Source of the DNA: Streptomyces sp. AC550_RSS872
GTDB lineage: Bacteria; Actinomycetota; Actinomycetes; Streptomycetales; Streptomycetaceae
DNA: 64,000 nucleotides
Direction of reading: 5' to 3'
Assembly (NCBI RefSeq): GCF_019049285.1
Contig: NZ_JAGMUL010000198.1
Location: forward strand, 1-64,000
The notes beneath the pieces were generated by a model that did no database searches, had not been told where the DNA came from, and worked only from the letters and a program-made list of their open reading frames with translations. Shown here one piece after another: positions 51,927 through 59,392 of this stretch (position 1 is its first letter; each line of letters opens with the position of its first letter). Both the position numbers and the translations under genes were made by a program.

Positions 51927-52451
51927 ATGTCCAAGCACACGCTCTCCGTCCTGGTGGAGAACACGCCGGGCATCCTCGCCCGGATCGCCGCACTGTTCTC
52001 CCGCCGCGGCTTCAACATCGACTCGCTCGCGGTCGGTGTCACCGAGCACCCCGACATCTCCCGCATCACCATCGTGGTGAGCGTCGCCGACCTCCCGCTG
52101 GAGCAGGTGACCAAGCAGCTCAACAAGCTCGTCAACGTGCTGAAGATCGTCGAGCTGGAGCCCGGCTCGGCCGTTCAGCGTGAACTCGTCCTGGTGAAGG
52201 TCCGCGCCGACAACGAGACCCGCTCCCAGATCATCGAGATCGTCCAGCTCTTCCGCGCCAAGACCGTCGACGTCTCCCCGGAGGCCGTCACCATCGAGGC
52301 CACCGGCTCCAGCGACAAGCTGGAGGCCATGCTGAAGATGCTGGAGCCGTTCGGCATCAAGGAGCTCGTCCAGTCCGGCACCATCGCGATCGGCCGCGGC
52401 GCCCGCTCGATCACGGACCGCTCGCTGCGCGCGCTCGACCGGTCGGCGTAA
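51927..52451 (+). CDS. ilvN: Acetolactate synthase small (regulatory) subunit
   Basis: 174 residues. N-terminal ACT domain (HTLSVLVENTPGILARIAAL, RRGFNIDSLAVG) that binds valine for feedback control, and the C-terminal ALS_ss_C domain (TIEATGSSDKLEAMLKML). Normal length for the long form of IlvN/IlvH. Activates the large subunit. GAGAGAG upstream. A 129-bp gap with a hairpin precedes ilvC. Confidence 0.97.
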   Translation: MSKHTLSVLVENTPGILARIAALFSRRGFNIDSLAVGVTEHPDISRITIVVSVADLPLEQVTKQLNKLVNVLKIVELEPGSAVQRELVLVKVRADNETRSQIIEIVQLFRAKTVDVSPEAVTIEATGSSDKLEAMLKMLEPFGIKELVQSGTIAIGRGARSITDRSLRALDRSA

Positions 52452-52460
52452 GGACGCGTT

Positions 52461-52488
52461 CGGACGGTCGGGTGACACCGGCCGTCCG
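52461..52488 (+). promoter_or_regulatory. ilvN-ilvC intercistronic hairpin
   Basis: CGGACGGTCGG (52461-52471) pairs with CCGGCCGTCCG (52478-52488) over 11 bp with one G-U, loop GTGACA. It lies 9 bp after the ilvN stop. With no T-run it may reduce read-through or mark an RNA-processing point before ilvC. A TATAGC at 52500-52505 could be a separate promoter -10. Confidence 0.55.
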
Positions 52489-52580
52489 GATTCCGCCCGT
52501 ATAGCGAGACCCCGAAACTTCCCTTCCCCTCACCGTCATACGGTGGGACGCAACACCTGCACACAAGGAGAGAACCCAAA

Positions 52581-53579
52581 GTGGCCGAGCTGTTCTACGA
52601 CGCCGACGCCGACCTGTCCATCATCCAGGGCCGCAAGGTCGCGGTCATCGGTTACGGCAGCCAGGGCCACGCCCACGCGCTGTCGCTCCGTGACTCGGGT
52701 GTCGACGTCCGTGTCGGTCTGCACGAGGGCTCCAAGTCCAAGGCGAAGGCCGAGGAGCAGGGCCTGCGCGTGGTGAGCCCGTCGGAGGCCGCCGCCGAGG
52801 CCGACGTCATCATGATCCTTGTCCCGGACCCGATCCAGGCCCAGGTCTACGAGGAGCACATCGCCCCGAACCTGAAGGACGGCGACGCGCTGTTCTTCGG
52901 CCACGGCCTGAACATCCGCTACGGCTTCATCAAGCCCCCGGCCGGCGTCGACGTCTGCATGGTCGCCCCCAAGGGCCCGGGCCACCTGGTCCGCCGCCAG
53001 TACGAGGAGGGCCGCGGCGTTCCGTGTATCGCGGCCGTCGAGCAGGACGCCTCCGGCAACGCCTTCGCGCTGGCCCTGTCGTACGCCAAGGGCATCGGCG
53101 GCACCCGCGCCGGCGTCATCAAGACGACCTTCACCGAGGAGACCGAGACCGACCTGTTCGGTGAGCAGGCGGTCCTCTGCGGTGGTACGGCCGCGCTGGT
53201 GAAGGCCGGTTTCGAGACGCTGACCGAGGCCGGCTACCAGCCGGAGATCGCGTACTTCGAGTGCCTGCACGAGCTGAAGCTGATCGTGGACCTCATGTAC
53301 GAGGGCGGCCTGGAGAAGATGCGCTGGTCGATCTCCGAGACCGCCGAGTGGGGCGACTACGTCACCGGCCCGCGGATCATCACGGACGCCACCAAGGCCG
53401 AGATGAAGAAGGTCCTCGCCGAGATCCAGGACGGCACCTTCGCGAGGCAGTGGATGGACGAGTACCACGGCGGTCTGAAGAAGTACAACGAGTACAAGAA
53501 GCAGGACTCCGAGCACCTGCTGGAGACCACCGGCAAGCAGCTGCGCAAGCTGATGAGCTGGGTCGACGAAGAGGCGTGA
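52581..53579 (+). CDS. ilvC: Ketol-acid reductoisomerase
   Basis: 332 residues, class I short form. NADPH-binding GYGSQGHAHALSLRDSG (Gly24-Gly29 loop), metal-binding Asp/Glu in FTEETETDLFGEQAVLCGG and ECLHELKLIVDLMYEGG (seen as ECLHELKLIVDL). Catalyses the Mg- and NADPH-dependent isomeroreduction step after acetolactate synthase. GTG start with AAGGAGAG. Ends with the usual charged tail and strong terminator. Confidence 0.97.
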   Translation: MAELFYDADADLSIIQGRKVAVIGYGSQGHAHALSLRDSGVDVRVGLHEGSKSKAKAEEQGLRVVSPSEAAAEADVIMILVPDPIQAQVYEEHIAPNLKDGDALFFGHGLNIRYGFIKPPAGVDVCMVAPKGPGHLVRRQYEEGRGVPCIAAVEQDASGNAFALALSYAKGIGGTRAGVIKTTFTEETETDLFGEQAVLCGGTAALVKAGFETLTEAGYQPEIAYFECLHELKLIVDLMYEGGLEKMRWSISETAEWGDYVTGPRIITDATKAEMKKVLAEIQDGTFARQWMDEYHGGLKKYNEYKKQDSEHLLETTGKQLRKLMSWVDEEA

Positions 53580-53589
53580 GCGACGCCTT

Positions 53590-53630
53590 CCGTGGCGGTA
53601 CCCTCGGCTGGGGGTACCGCCACGGGGCTT
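53590..53630 (+). terminator. ilvBNC terminator
   Basis: CCGTGGCGGTACCC (53590-53603) pairs perfectly with GGGTACCGCCACGG (53612-53625), loop of 8, with GCTTTG following. It lies 10 bp beyond the ilvC stop. Confidence 0.92.
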
Positions 53631-53844
53631 TGCCCCGGACCCAACCCAGAGACCCCCTGCAAAATGGCGTTTCTCGTCCGGGTGATCCTTCCGCAGAGGC
53701 GTAAGACGCCCTCCGCCACGGCACTACACTGCCGTACTACATACGCGTCAGGCCCACAGCGTCGTGCGTCTTCCACGCGGCAAGCCCCCTCCACCGCATG
53801 CGGCCGTCGGGACGGCCGTCCGCAATGGACATGTGAGGACTCAC
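53631..53844 (+). promoter_or_regulatory. serA promoter region
   Basis: About 210 bp between the ilvC terminator and serA. No gene. GAGGA (53835-53839) five bases before the GTG is the ribosome-binding site. I see no leader peptide or riboswitch. Confidence 0.4.
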
Positions 53845-55434
53845 GTGAGCTCGAAACCCGTCGTACTCATCGCTGAAGAGCTGTCGCCCGCCACCGTCGA
53901 CGCGCTTGGCCCCGACTTCGAGATCCGCCACTGCAACGGAGCAGACCGAGCCGAACTGCTCCCGGCCATCGCCGAAGTGGACGCGATCCTGATCCGCTCC
54001 GCCACCAAGGTCGACGCCGAGGCCATCGCCGCCGCGAACAAACTGAAGGTCGTCGCCCGCGCCGGTGTCGGCCTGGACAACGTCGACGTCTCCGCCGCCA
54101 CCAAGGCCGGCGTGATGGTCGTCAACGCCCCCACATCGAACATCGTGACCGCCGCCGAGCTGGCCTGCGGTCTCCTGGTCGCCACCGCCCGCCACATCCC
54201 GCAGGCCAACGCCGCGCTGAAGAACGGCGAGTGGAAGCGCAGCAAGTACACGGGTGTGGAGCTCGCCGAGAAGACCCTCGGTGTCGTGGGTCTGGGCCGG
54301 ATCGGCGCGCTGGTCGCCCAGCGCATGTCCGGCTTCGGGATGAAGGTCGTCGCCTACGACCCCTACATCCAGCCCGCTCGCGCCGCCCAGATGGGCGTCA
54401 AGGTGCTGTCGCTGGACGAGCTGCTCGAGGTCTCCGACTTCATCACCGTCCACCTGCCCAAGACGCCCGAGACCGTCGGCCTCATCGGCGACGAGGCGCT
54501 GCGCAAGGTCAAGCCGAGCGTGCGCATCGTCAACGCCGCGCGCGGCGGGATCGTCGACGAGGAGGCGCTGTACTCCGCCCTCAAGGAGGGCCGGGTCGCC
54601 GGTGCCGGCCTCGACGTGTACGCGAAGGAGCCCTGCACGGACTCCCCGCTGTTCGAGTTCGACCAGGTCGTCGCCACCCCGCACCTCGGTGCCTCCACCG
54701 ACGAGGCGCAGGAGAAGGCTGGTATCGCCGTCGCCCGCTCGGTGCGCCTCGCCCTCGCCGGTGAGCTCGTGCCGGACGCGGTGAACGTCCAGGGCGGTGT
54801 CATCGCCGAGGACGTCAAGCCGGGTCTGCCGCTCGCCGAGCGCCTCGGCCGTATCTTCACGGCGCTCGCCGGTGAGGTCGCGGTCCGCCTCGACGTCGAG
54901 GTGTACGGCGAGATCACCCAGCACGATGTGAAGGTGCTGGAGCTCAGCGCCCTCAAGGGTGTCTTCGAGGACGTCGTCGACGAGACGGTGTCGTACGTCA
55001 ACGCCCCGCTGTTCGCGCAGGAGCGCGGCGTCGAGGTGCGGCTGACGACCAGCTCGGAGTCGCCCGACCACCGCAATGTCGTCACCGTGCGCGGCACGCT
55101 CGGCAACGGCGAGGAGGTGTCGGTCTCCGGCACGCTGGCCGGCCCCAAGCACCTCCAGAAGATCGTCGCGGTCGGCGACTACGACGTGGACCTCGCGCTC
55201 GCCGACCACATGGTCGTCCTGAAGTACGAGGACCGTCCGGGTGTCGTCGGCACGGTCGGCCGGGTCTTCGGCGAGGCGGGCATCAACATCGCCGGCATGC
55301 AGGTCTCGCGTGCCGTCGCCGGTGGTGAGGCGCTGGCCGTCCTGACCGTCGACGACACGGTGCCCTCCGGGGTGTTGACCGAGGTTGCCGAGGAGATCGG
55401 GGCTACGTCGGCTCGTGCGGTGAACCTGGCCTAG
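53845..55434 (+). CDS. serA: D-3-phosphoglycerate dehydrogenase (long form)
   Basis: 529 residues. First enzyme of serine synthesis. Substrate and NAD domains with RAGVGLDNVDV, GxGxxG at 149-154 (VGLGRIG), Arg in NAARGGIVDEEALY, and His in ATPHLGASTDEAQ. These are followed by the allosteric substrate-binding domain (about 320-450) and a C-terminal ACT domain (about 455-529, KYEDRPGVVGTVGRVFGEAG), the type found in mycobacteria. GTG at 53845 with GAGGA; upstream in-frame codons are rejected. Its product feeds GlyA and the gcv system at the left end of this window. Confidence 0.97.
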   Translation: MSSKPVVLIAEELSPATVDALGPDFEIRHCNGADRAELLPAIAEVDAILIRSATKVDAEAIAAANKLKVVARAGVGLDNVDVSAATKAGVMVVNAPTSNIVTAAELACGLLVATARHIPQANAALKNGEWKRSKYTGVELAEKTLGVVGLGRIGALVAQRMSGFGMKVVAYDPYIQPARAAQMGVKVLSLDELLEVSDFITVHLPKTPETVGLIGDEALRKVKPSVRIVNAARGGIVDEEALYSALKEGRVAGAGLDVYAKEPCTDSPLFEFDQVVATPHLGASTDEAQEKAGIAVARSVRLALAGELVPDAVNVQGGVIAEDVKPGLPLAERLGRIFTALAGEVAVRLDVEVYGEITQHDVKVLELSALKGVFEDVVDETVSYVNAPLFAQERGVEVRLTTSSESPDHRNVVTVRGTLGNGEEVSVSGTLAGPKHLQKIVAVGDYDVDLALADHMVVLKYEDRPGVVGTVGRVFGEAGINIAGMQVSRAVAGGEALAVLTVDDTVPSGVLTEVAEEIGATSARAVNLA

Positions 55435-55444
55435 GTTGCCGTGA

Positions 55445-55585
55445 CCGGGGGCTGCCGCCCCCGGACCCCGCATCGGCCCTGAACGGGCCTCGTCCTCAAA
55501 CGCCGGACGGGCTGAGGTGACTCGGCCCGTCCGGCGTTTCGCGTGCGGGTTGGCCGAGGTGACCGGGCTCGTCCGGCGTTTCGCA
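55445..55585. repeat. Dispersed palindromic element, copy 3, with internal duplication
   Basis: CCGGGGGC-TGCC-GCCCCCGG (55445-55464) lies 10 bp after serA and should terminate it. Then AAACGCCGGACGGGC (55498-55512) pairs perfectly with GCCCGTCCGGCGTTT (55525-55539). The right part is duplicated: 55514-55543 and 55556-55585 match at 26 of 30 positions with a 42-bp period. From 55496 on it is also coding for the end of the MFS gene. Confidence 0.88.
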
Positions 55586-57085
55586 GGCGCGCTTCGGCAC
55601 CTCGACCCGCCGCAGCGTCACCGCCGCCAGCACCGCGGCGCCCGCGAGCAGCACCGCTCCCGCGATCGCCGCCCCCTGCATCCCGTTGGTGAACGCCTCC
55701 CGCGCGGCGGTGGCCAGGCCCGGGACCCGATCGGCGACCGCCAGCGCTCCGCCGAGCGTCTCGTGTGCCGCGTCCGGGGCCGACGCCGGGATCTCGTGGC
55801 GGTAGACCGCCGTACCGATCGAGCCGAGGACGGCCATGCCGAGGGCGCCGCCGAACTCGGCGCCGGTCTCCAGCAGGGAGGACGCGGAGCCCGCCCGTTC
55901 CACCGGGGCGGAGCCCATCGCGAGGTCCATGATCTGGGACATCACCGTGACGCCTCCGACGGCGATCACCGCGCACGCGGTCAGCACCAGCCACAGCGAG
56001 TCCGTGCCGGCGAGGGACAGCAGCGCGAAACCGGCCGCGGAGATCGCGAAGCCCGCGGTGACGACGTAGGCACGGTTGACGCCCCGCTGCACCAGTTGCG
56101 TCGCGAGCGGTCCCGCCGCCCCGATCGGCACCGAGGGCAGCAGCGCCCACAGGGCCGCCTCCAGCGCGCCCATGCCGAGCACCGACTGAAGGTACTGCGT
56201 GGTGAAGTAGGACGAGCCCAGCACGCCGAACATGCAGACGAGGTTGAGGACCACGGAGGGCGCGAAGCCGCGTCCGCGGAACAGGTCCGGGGAGATCATC
56301 GGGGTCGCGGCGGTGCGCTGACGGTGGACGAAGAGAGCCGCGAACAGCAGGCCGACGGTGATCGAGACGACGTAGAGGACGTTCCAGCCCTCGGACGGGA
56401 TCTCCTTCAGGCCGTAGACCACGGGCAGCACCGCCGCCATGGACAGCGGGATGCTCGGCCAGTCGAAGCGGCTGGGCGCGGGGTTCCGCGACTCGGGGAG
56501 CAGTAGGGGGCCGAGGAGCAGCAGGAGTGCCATCGCGGGCAGGTTGACCAGGAAGACCGAGCCCCACCAGAAGTGCTCGACCAGAACCCCGCTCATCACC
56601 GAACCGAGGGCGACCCCGGCCGTCATCACGCCGGACCACATGCCGATCGCCTTCGCGCGCTGCGCGGGATCGGTGAACATCGTGCGCAGGATGGCCATGG
56701 TCGCCGGCATCAGGGTCGCGCCGCCGATGCCGAGGACCGCGCGGGCCGCGATCAGGATCTCGGCGCTGTGCGCGTACGCCGCCATGAGCGAGGCGCCGCC
56801 GAAGGCGGTGGCGCCGGTCAGCAGGAGGCGGCGGTGGCCGATGCGGTCGCCGAGTGAACCCATGGTCATCAGCAGGCCGGCCAGGACGAAGCCGTAGATG
56901 TCGAAGATCCACAGCTGCTGGGTGCCGCTCGGCTCCAGGTCCGCGCTGATCGCCGGGACGGCGAAGTACAGGACCGAGACGTCCATGGAGACCAGCAGCA
57001 GCGGAAGCATCAGGACGCCCAGAGCAATCCATTCGCGGCGCCCGGCGCGGGTGCCCGTCGAAGGGCTCGTCAGGTTGGTTGTCAT
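55496..57085 (-). CDS. MFS drug/metabolite exporter (DHA2-like, about 14 helices)
   Basis: 529-residue inner-membrane antiporter. Motif C region GIGGATLMPATMAI and loop motif GSLGDRIGHRRLLLTGA, with helices 1-14 of the DHA2 pattern, indicate proton-driven export of drugs or metabolites. Starts MTTNLTSPSTGTRAG. The last ~30 residues (KRACETPDEPGHLGQPA then RETPDGPSHLSPSGV) are a 14-residue tandem repeat translated from the palindromic element behind serA, so the natural C-terminus was probably nearer TLRRVEVPKR. Divergent from a TetR regulator with shared operator sites. Confidence 0.92.
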   Translation of the reverse strand: MTTNLTSPSTGTRAGRREWIALGVLMLPLLLVSMDVSVLYFAVPAISADLEPSGTQQLWIFDIYGFVLAGLLMTMGSLGDRIGHRRLLLTGATAFGGASLMAAYAHSAEILIAARAVLGIGGATLMPATMAILRTMFTDPAQRAKAIGMWSGVMTAGVALGSVMSGVLVEHFWWGSVFLVNLPAMALLLLLGPLLLPESRNPAPSRFDWPSIPLSMAAVLPVVYGLKEIPSEGWNVLYVVSITVGLLFAALFVHRQRTAATPMISPDLFRGRGFAPSVVLNLVCMFGVLGSSYFTTQYLQSVLGMGALEAALWALLPSVPIGAAGPLATQLVQRGVNRAYVVTAGFAISAAGFALLSLAGTDSLWLVLTACAVIAVGGVTVMSQIMDLAMGSAPVERAGSASSLLETGAEFGGALGMAVLGSIGTAVYRHEIPASAPDAAHETLGGALAVADRVPGLATAAREAFTNGMQGAAIAGAVLLAGAAVLAAVTLRRVEVPKRACETPDEPGHLGQPARETPDGPSHLSPSGV

Positions 57086-57106
57086 GGCGGTGAATGTACG
57101 CGCGTC

Positions 57107-57145
57107 TTAAACGCTTGTCTAGAACGACTGTATAGGACGGCCGTA
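57107..57145. promoter_or_regulatory. Three abutting 13-bp operator-like units between MFS and TetR
   Basis: TTAAACGCTTGTC (57107-57119), TAGAACGACTGTA (57120-57132) and TAGGACGGCCGTA (57133-57145) are successive, the last two matching at 9 of 13 positions and each with an ACG-N3-GT core. They fill the centre of the 85-bp gap between the divergent genes, and probably bind the TetR protein. Confidence 0.6.
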
Positions 57146-57170
57146 TGGATCGGAGGTAGGGTGGGTCGTC

Positions 57171-57752
57171 ATGGGACACCGTGAGGATCTGCTCGAAGGC
57201 GCCAAGCGCTGCCTGCTGGCGAAGGGGTTCGCGCGCACGACCGCGCGCGACATCGTCAAGGAGTCGGGGACCAACCTCGCCTCGATCGGTTACCACTACG
57301 GATCGAAGGACGCGCTGCTGGCAGAGGCCTACCTGGCGTTGGTCGGGGAGCTGTCCGAGGCCTTCGACGGCGAACAGGGCGAGGCCGACGCCGAACCCGG
57401 CTCGATCGAGCGGTTCCGGCAGGTGTGGTCGAACATCATCGGCACCATGCGGGGGCCGGGGTCGATGTGGCACCTCAGCATCGAGATCGTGGCCATGGGT
57501 GATCAGCTGCCCGCGGTCCGTGATCACCTGGCACGGCAGCAGCGGGACGCCGAGCGCGCTCTGGTCGCGCTGTTCACGGGCGTGCCGGAGGAGGAGGTGT
57601 CGGACAGGACCCTGGACACCCTCGGCCGGTTCTACACGACCCTCATGACGGGGCTCATCGCGCAATGGAACTTCGACCCCGAGCGTGCGCCCGACGCTGA
57701 AGCGCTCACCGAAGGCCTCCGCCAGGTGATCGAGGCAGCTACCCCGAAATGA
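57171..57752 (+). CDS. TetR-family regulator of the MFS exporter (inferred)
   Basis: 193 residues. HTH: REDLLEGAKRCLLAKGFART and recognition region GTNLASIGYHYGSKDALL. C-terminal ligand domain includes MWHLSIEIVAMGDQLP. Divergently paired with the exporter across operator-like repeats, the classical layout of drug-inducible repression. ATG at 57171; a GGAGG lies 14 bases upstream, rather far. Its stop overlaps the convergent ABC ATPase gene by 14 bp. Confidence 0.92.
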   Translation: MGHREDLLEGAKRCLLAKGFARTTARDIVKESGTNLASIGYHYGSKDALLAEAYLALVGELSEAFDGEQGEADAEPGSIERFRQVWSNIIGTMRGPGSMWHLSIEIVAMGDQLPAVRDHLARQQRDAERALVALFTGVPEEEVSDRTLDTLGRFYTTLMTGLIAQWNFDPERAPDAEALTEGLRQVIEAATPK

Positions 57753-58410
57753 CGCGCCCCTCGCGCATCTCGATCGCCCGGTCCGCGACATGCCGTACGA
57801 CCGCCCGGTCGTGGCAGATGAACAGATAGCCGAGGCCGAGGTCGTCCTGGAGGTCGGCGAGCAGGTTCAGTACGCCGGCGCGCACGGACGGGTCGAGCGA
57901 CGAGACGGGTTCGTCCAGGATCAGCAGGCGTGGCTCCGAGGCCAGTGCGCGGGCGATACCGGCGCGTTGGCACTGGCCGCCGGAGAGTTCGTGCGGGAGG
58001 CGGTCGCCGTACGACGGGTCGAGGCCCACTCGGTCGAGGAGTTCGGCCACCTGGTCGGTCGTGGGCCGGCGGCCCTGGATCCGCAGGGGTTCGGCCACCG
58101 CGTCGCGGATGCGGTGGCGAGGGCTCAGTGATCCGTACGGGTCCTGGAAGACGGGCTGCATGCGAGGGCGCAGCGGGCGCAGCTCGCGTTCGGTGAGGGT
58201 CGTCAACTCCCGGCCCTCGAAGAAGACTTCACCGGCGTCCGGGCGGCGCAGCTGGAGGACGGCCTGGGCCGTGGAGGACTTGCCGCAGCCGGACGGGCCG
58301 TTGAGGGCGAGGGTCTCGCCGGGGGCCAGGGTGAAGGAGAGGTGGTCGACGGCGGTCACGCCGCCGTAGCGGACGACGAGGTCGCGGACGTCGAGCAGGG
58401 CGTCACTCAT
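57739..58410 (-). CDS. ABC transporter ATPase, short DppF-like
   Basis: 223 residues. Walker A GPSGCGKSS, signature HELSGGQCQRAGIARAL, Walker B LLILDEPVSSLDPSV, and switch His in FICHDRAVV. It lacks the C-terminal HPY extension present in the partner ATPase, so it is a minimal nucleotide-binding domain. Its ATG lies inside the end of the partner gene (8-bp overlap). Last gene of a four-gene overlapping operon with a fused permease and binding lipoprotein. Confidence 0.93.
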   Translation of the reverse strand: MSDALLDVRDLVVRYGGVTAVDHLSFTLAPGETLALNGPSGCGKSSTAQAVLQLRRPDAGEVFFEGRELTTLTERELRPLRPRMQPVFQDPYGSLSPRHRIRDAVAEPLRIQGRRPTTDQVAELLDRVGLDPSYGDRLPHELSGGQCQRAGIARALASEPRLLILDEPVSSLDPSVRAGVLNLLADLQDDLGLGYLFICHDRAVVRHVADRAIEMREGRVISG

Positions 58411-59392
58411 GGAACAACTCCGTTGCCGGGTACGGGAGTTCGGGCCAGCGGTGACAGGCCACCAGGCGTTTCTCCACCTCCTGCGGTTCTGGTTCCACCG
58501 TGTGGCAGGCGTCCGCCGCGAGGGGGCAGCGGGGCGTGAAGGCGCAGCCCGGTGGGAGGGAGCCCGGGGCGGGTGGGGTGCCGCGCAGGGCGGGCAGGCG
58601 CCGGCCCGGGGGTGCGTGCTGGGGGAGGGAGGCCAGCAGGCCTGCCGTGTACGGGGCCCGGGGGCGGGCCAGCACCTCTTCCGCCGGGCCGAGTTCGGTG
58701 AGGCGGCCGGCGTACATGACCAGCACGCGGTCCGCGTGGTCCCGTACGACGTCCATGTCGTGGGTGACCAGGACGAGCGCGGCGCCCACAGCCTCCCGCT
58801 GCTCGGCGAGCACCCGCAGCACCTGGTCGCGGCGCTCCTCGTCCAGGGCGGTGGTGGGCTCGTCGGCGACGACGACGTCGGGTTCGTTGATCGTCGCCAT
58901 GGCGATGACGGCGCGCTGCCGCATGCCGCCGGAGTACTCGTGCGGATACGCCCGAGCCTTGCGGGCGGCGTCCGGGATGCCGACCCGGTCGAGCGCGGCG
59001 ACCGCACGGGCTCTGGCCTCCCTGCGGGAGACGCGGGCCACCGACCGAACGGCGGCGGCGAGTTGGTCGCCCACCGGGTGCACGGGGGAGAGGGCGGACA
59101 GGGCGTCCTGCGGGACCAGGGAGATACGGCGGCCGCGGTGCGCGGCGAGGTCGGGCTCGACCGTTCCGCTCCGTGTCGCGCCCCGGGGCAGCATGCCCAG
59201 CAGGGCACGGGCCGTGAGGGACTTGCCCGCGCCGGACTCGCCGACGATCGCGAGCGCTTCGCGTGGGCGGACGTCGAAGGACAGGCCCCGCACGACCTCG
59301 ACGCCGTCGAAGGCGATCCGCAGGTCGCGCACGGAGAGGAGCGCATCGGGTGGGAACGGCGCATCGGGCGAGAGAGGCACATCAGACGGCAA
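58403..59392 (-). CDS. ABC transporter ATPase, DppD-like (TTG start)
   Basis: 329 residues. Walker A GESGAGKS, signature YSGGMRQRAVIAMA, Walker B VVVADEPTTALDEE, LVTHDMDVV, and the HPY Cys cluster CAFTPRCPLAADAC. The start is best placed at TTG (59392) because AAGGAGG lies six bases upstream, whereas a GTG at 59380 would have the site 18 bases away. The TTG lies within the end of the permease gene (11-bp overlap). The N-terminus LSPDAPFPPDA is a short Pro-rich lead. Confidence 0.92.
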   Translation of the reverse strand: MPSDVPLSPDAPFPPDALLSVRDLRIAFDGVEVVRGLSFDVRPREALAIVGESGAGKSLTARALLGMLPRGATRSGTVEPDLAAHRGRRISLVPQDALSALSPVHPVGDQLAAAVRSVARVSRREARARAVAALDRVGIPDAARKARAYPHEYSGGMRQRAVIAMATINEPDVVVADEPTTALDEERRDQVLRVLAEQREAVGAALVLVTHDMDVVRDHADRVLVMYAGRLTELGPAEEVLARPRAPYTAGLLASLPQHAPPGRRLPALRGTPPAPGSLPPGCAFTPRCPLAADACHTVEPEPQEVEKRLVACHRWPELPYPATELFHE

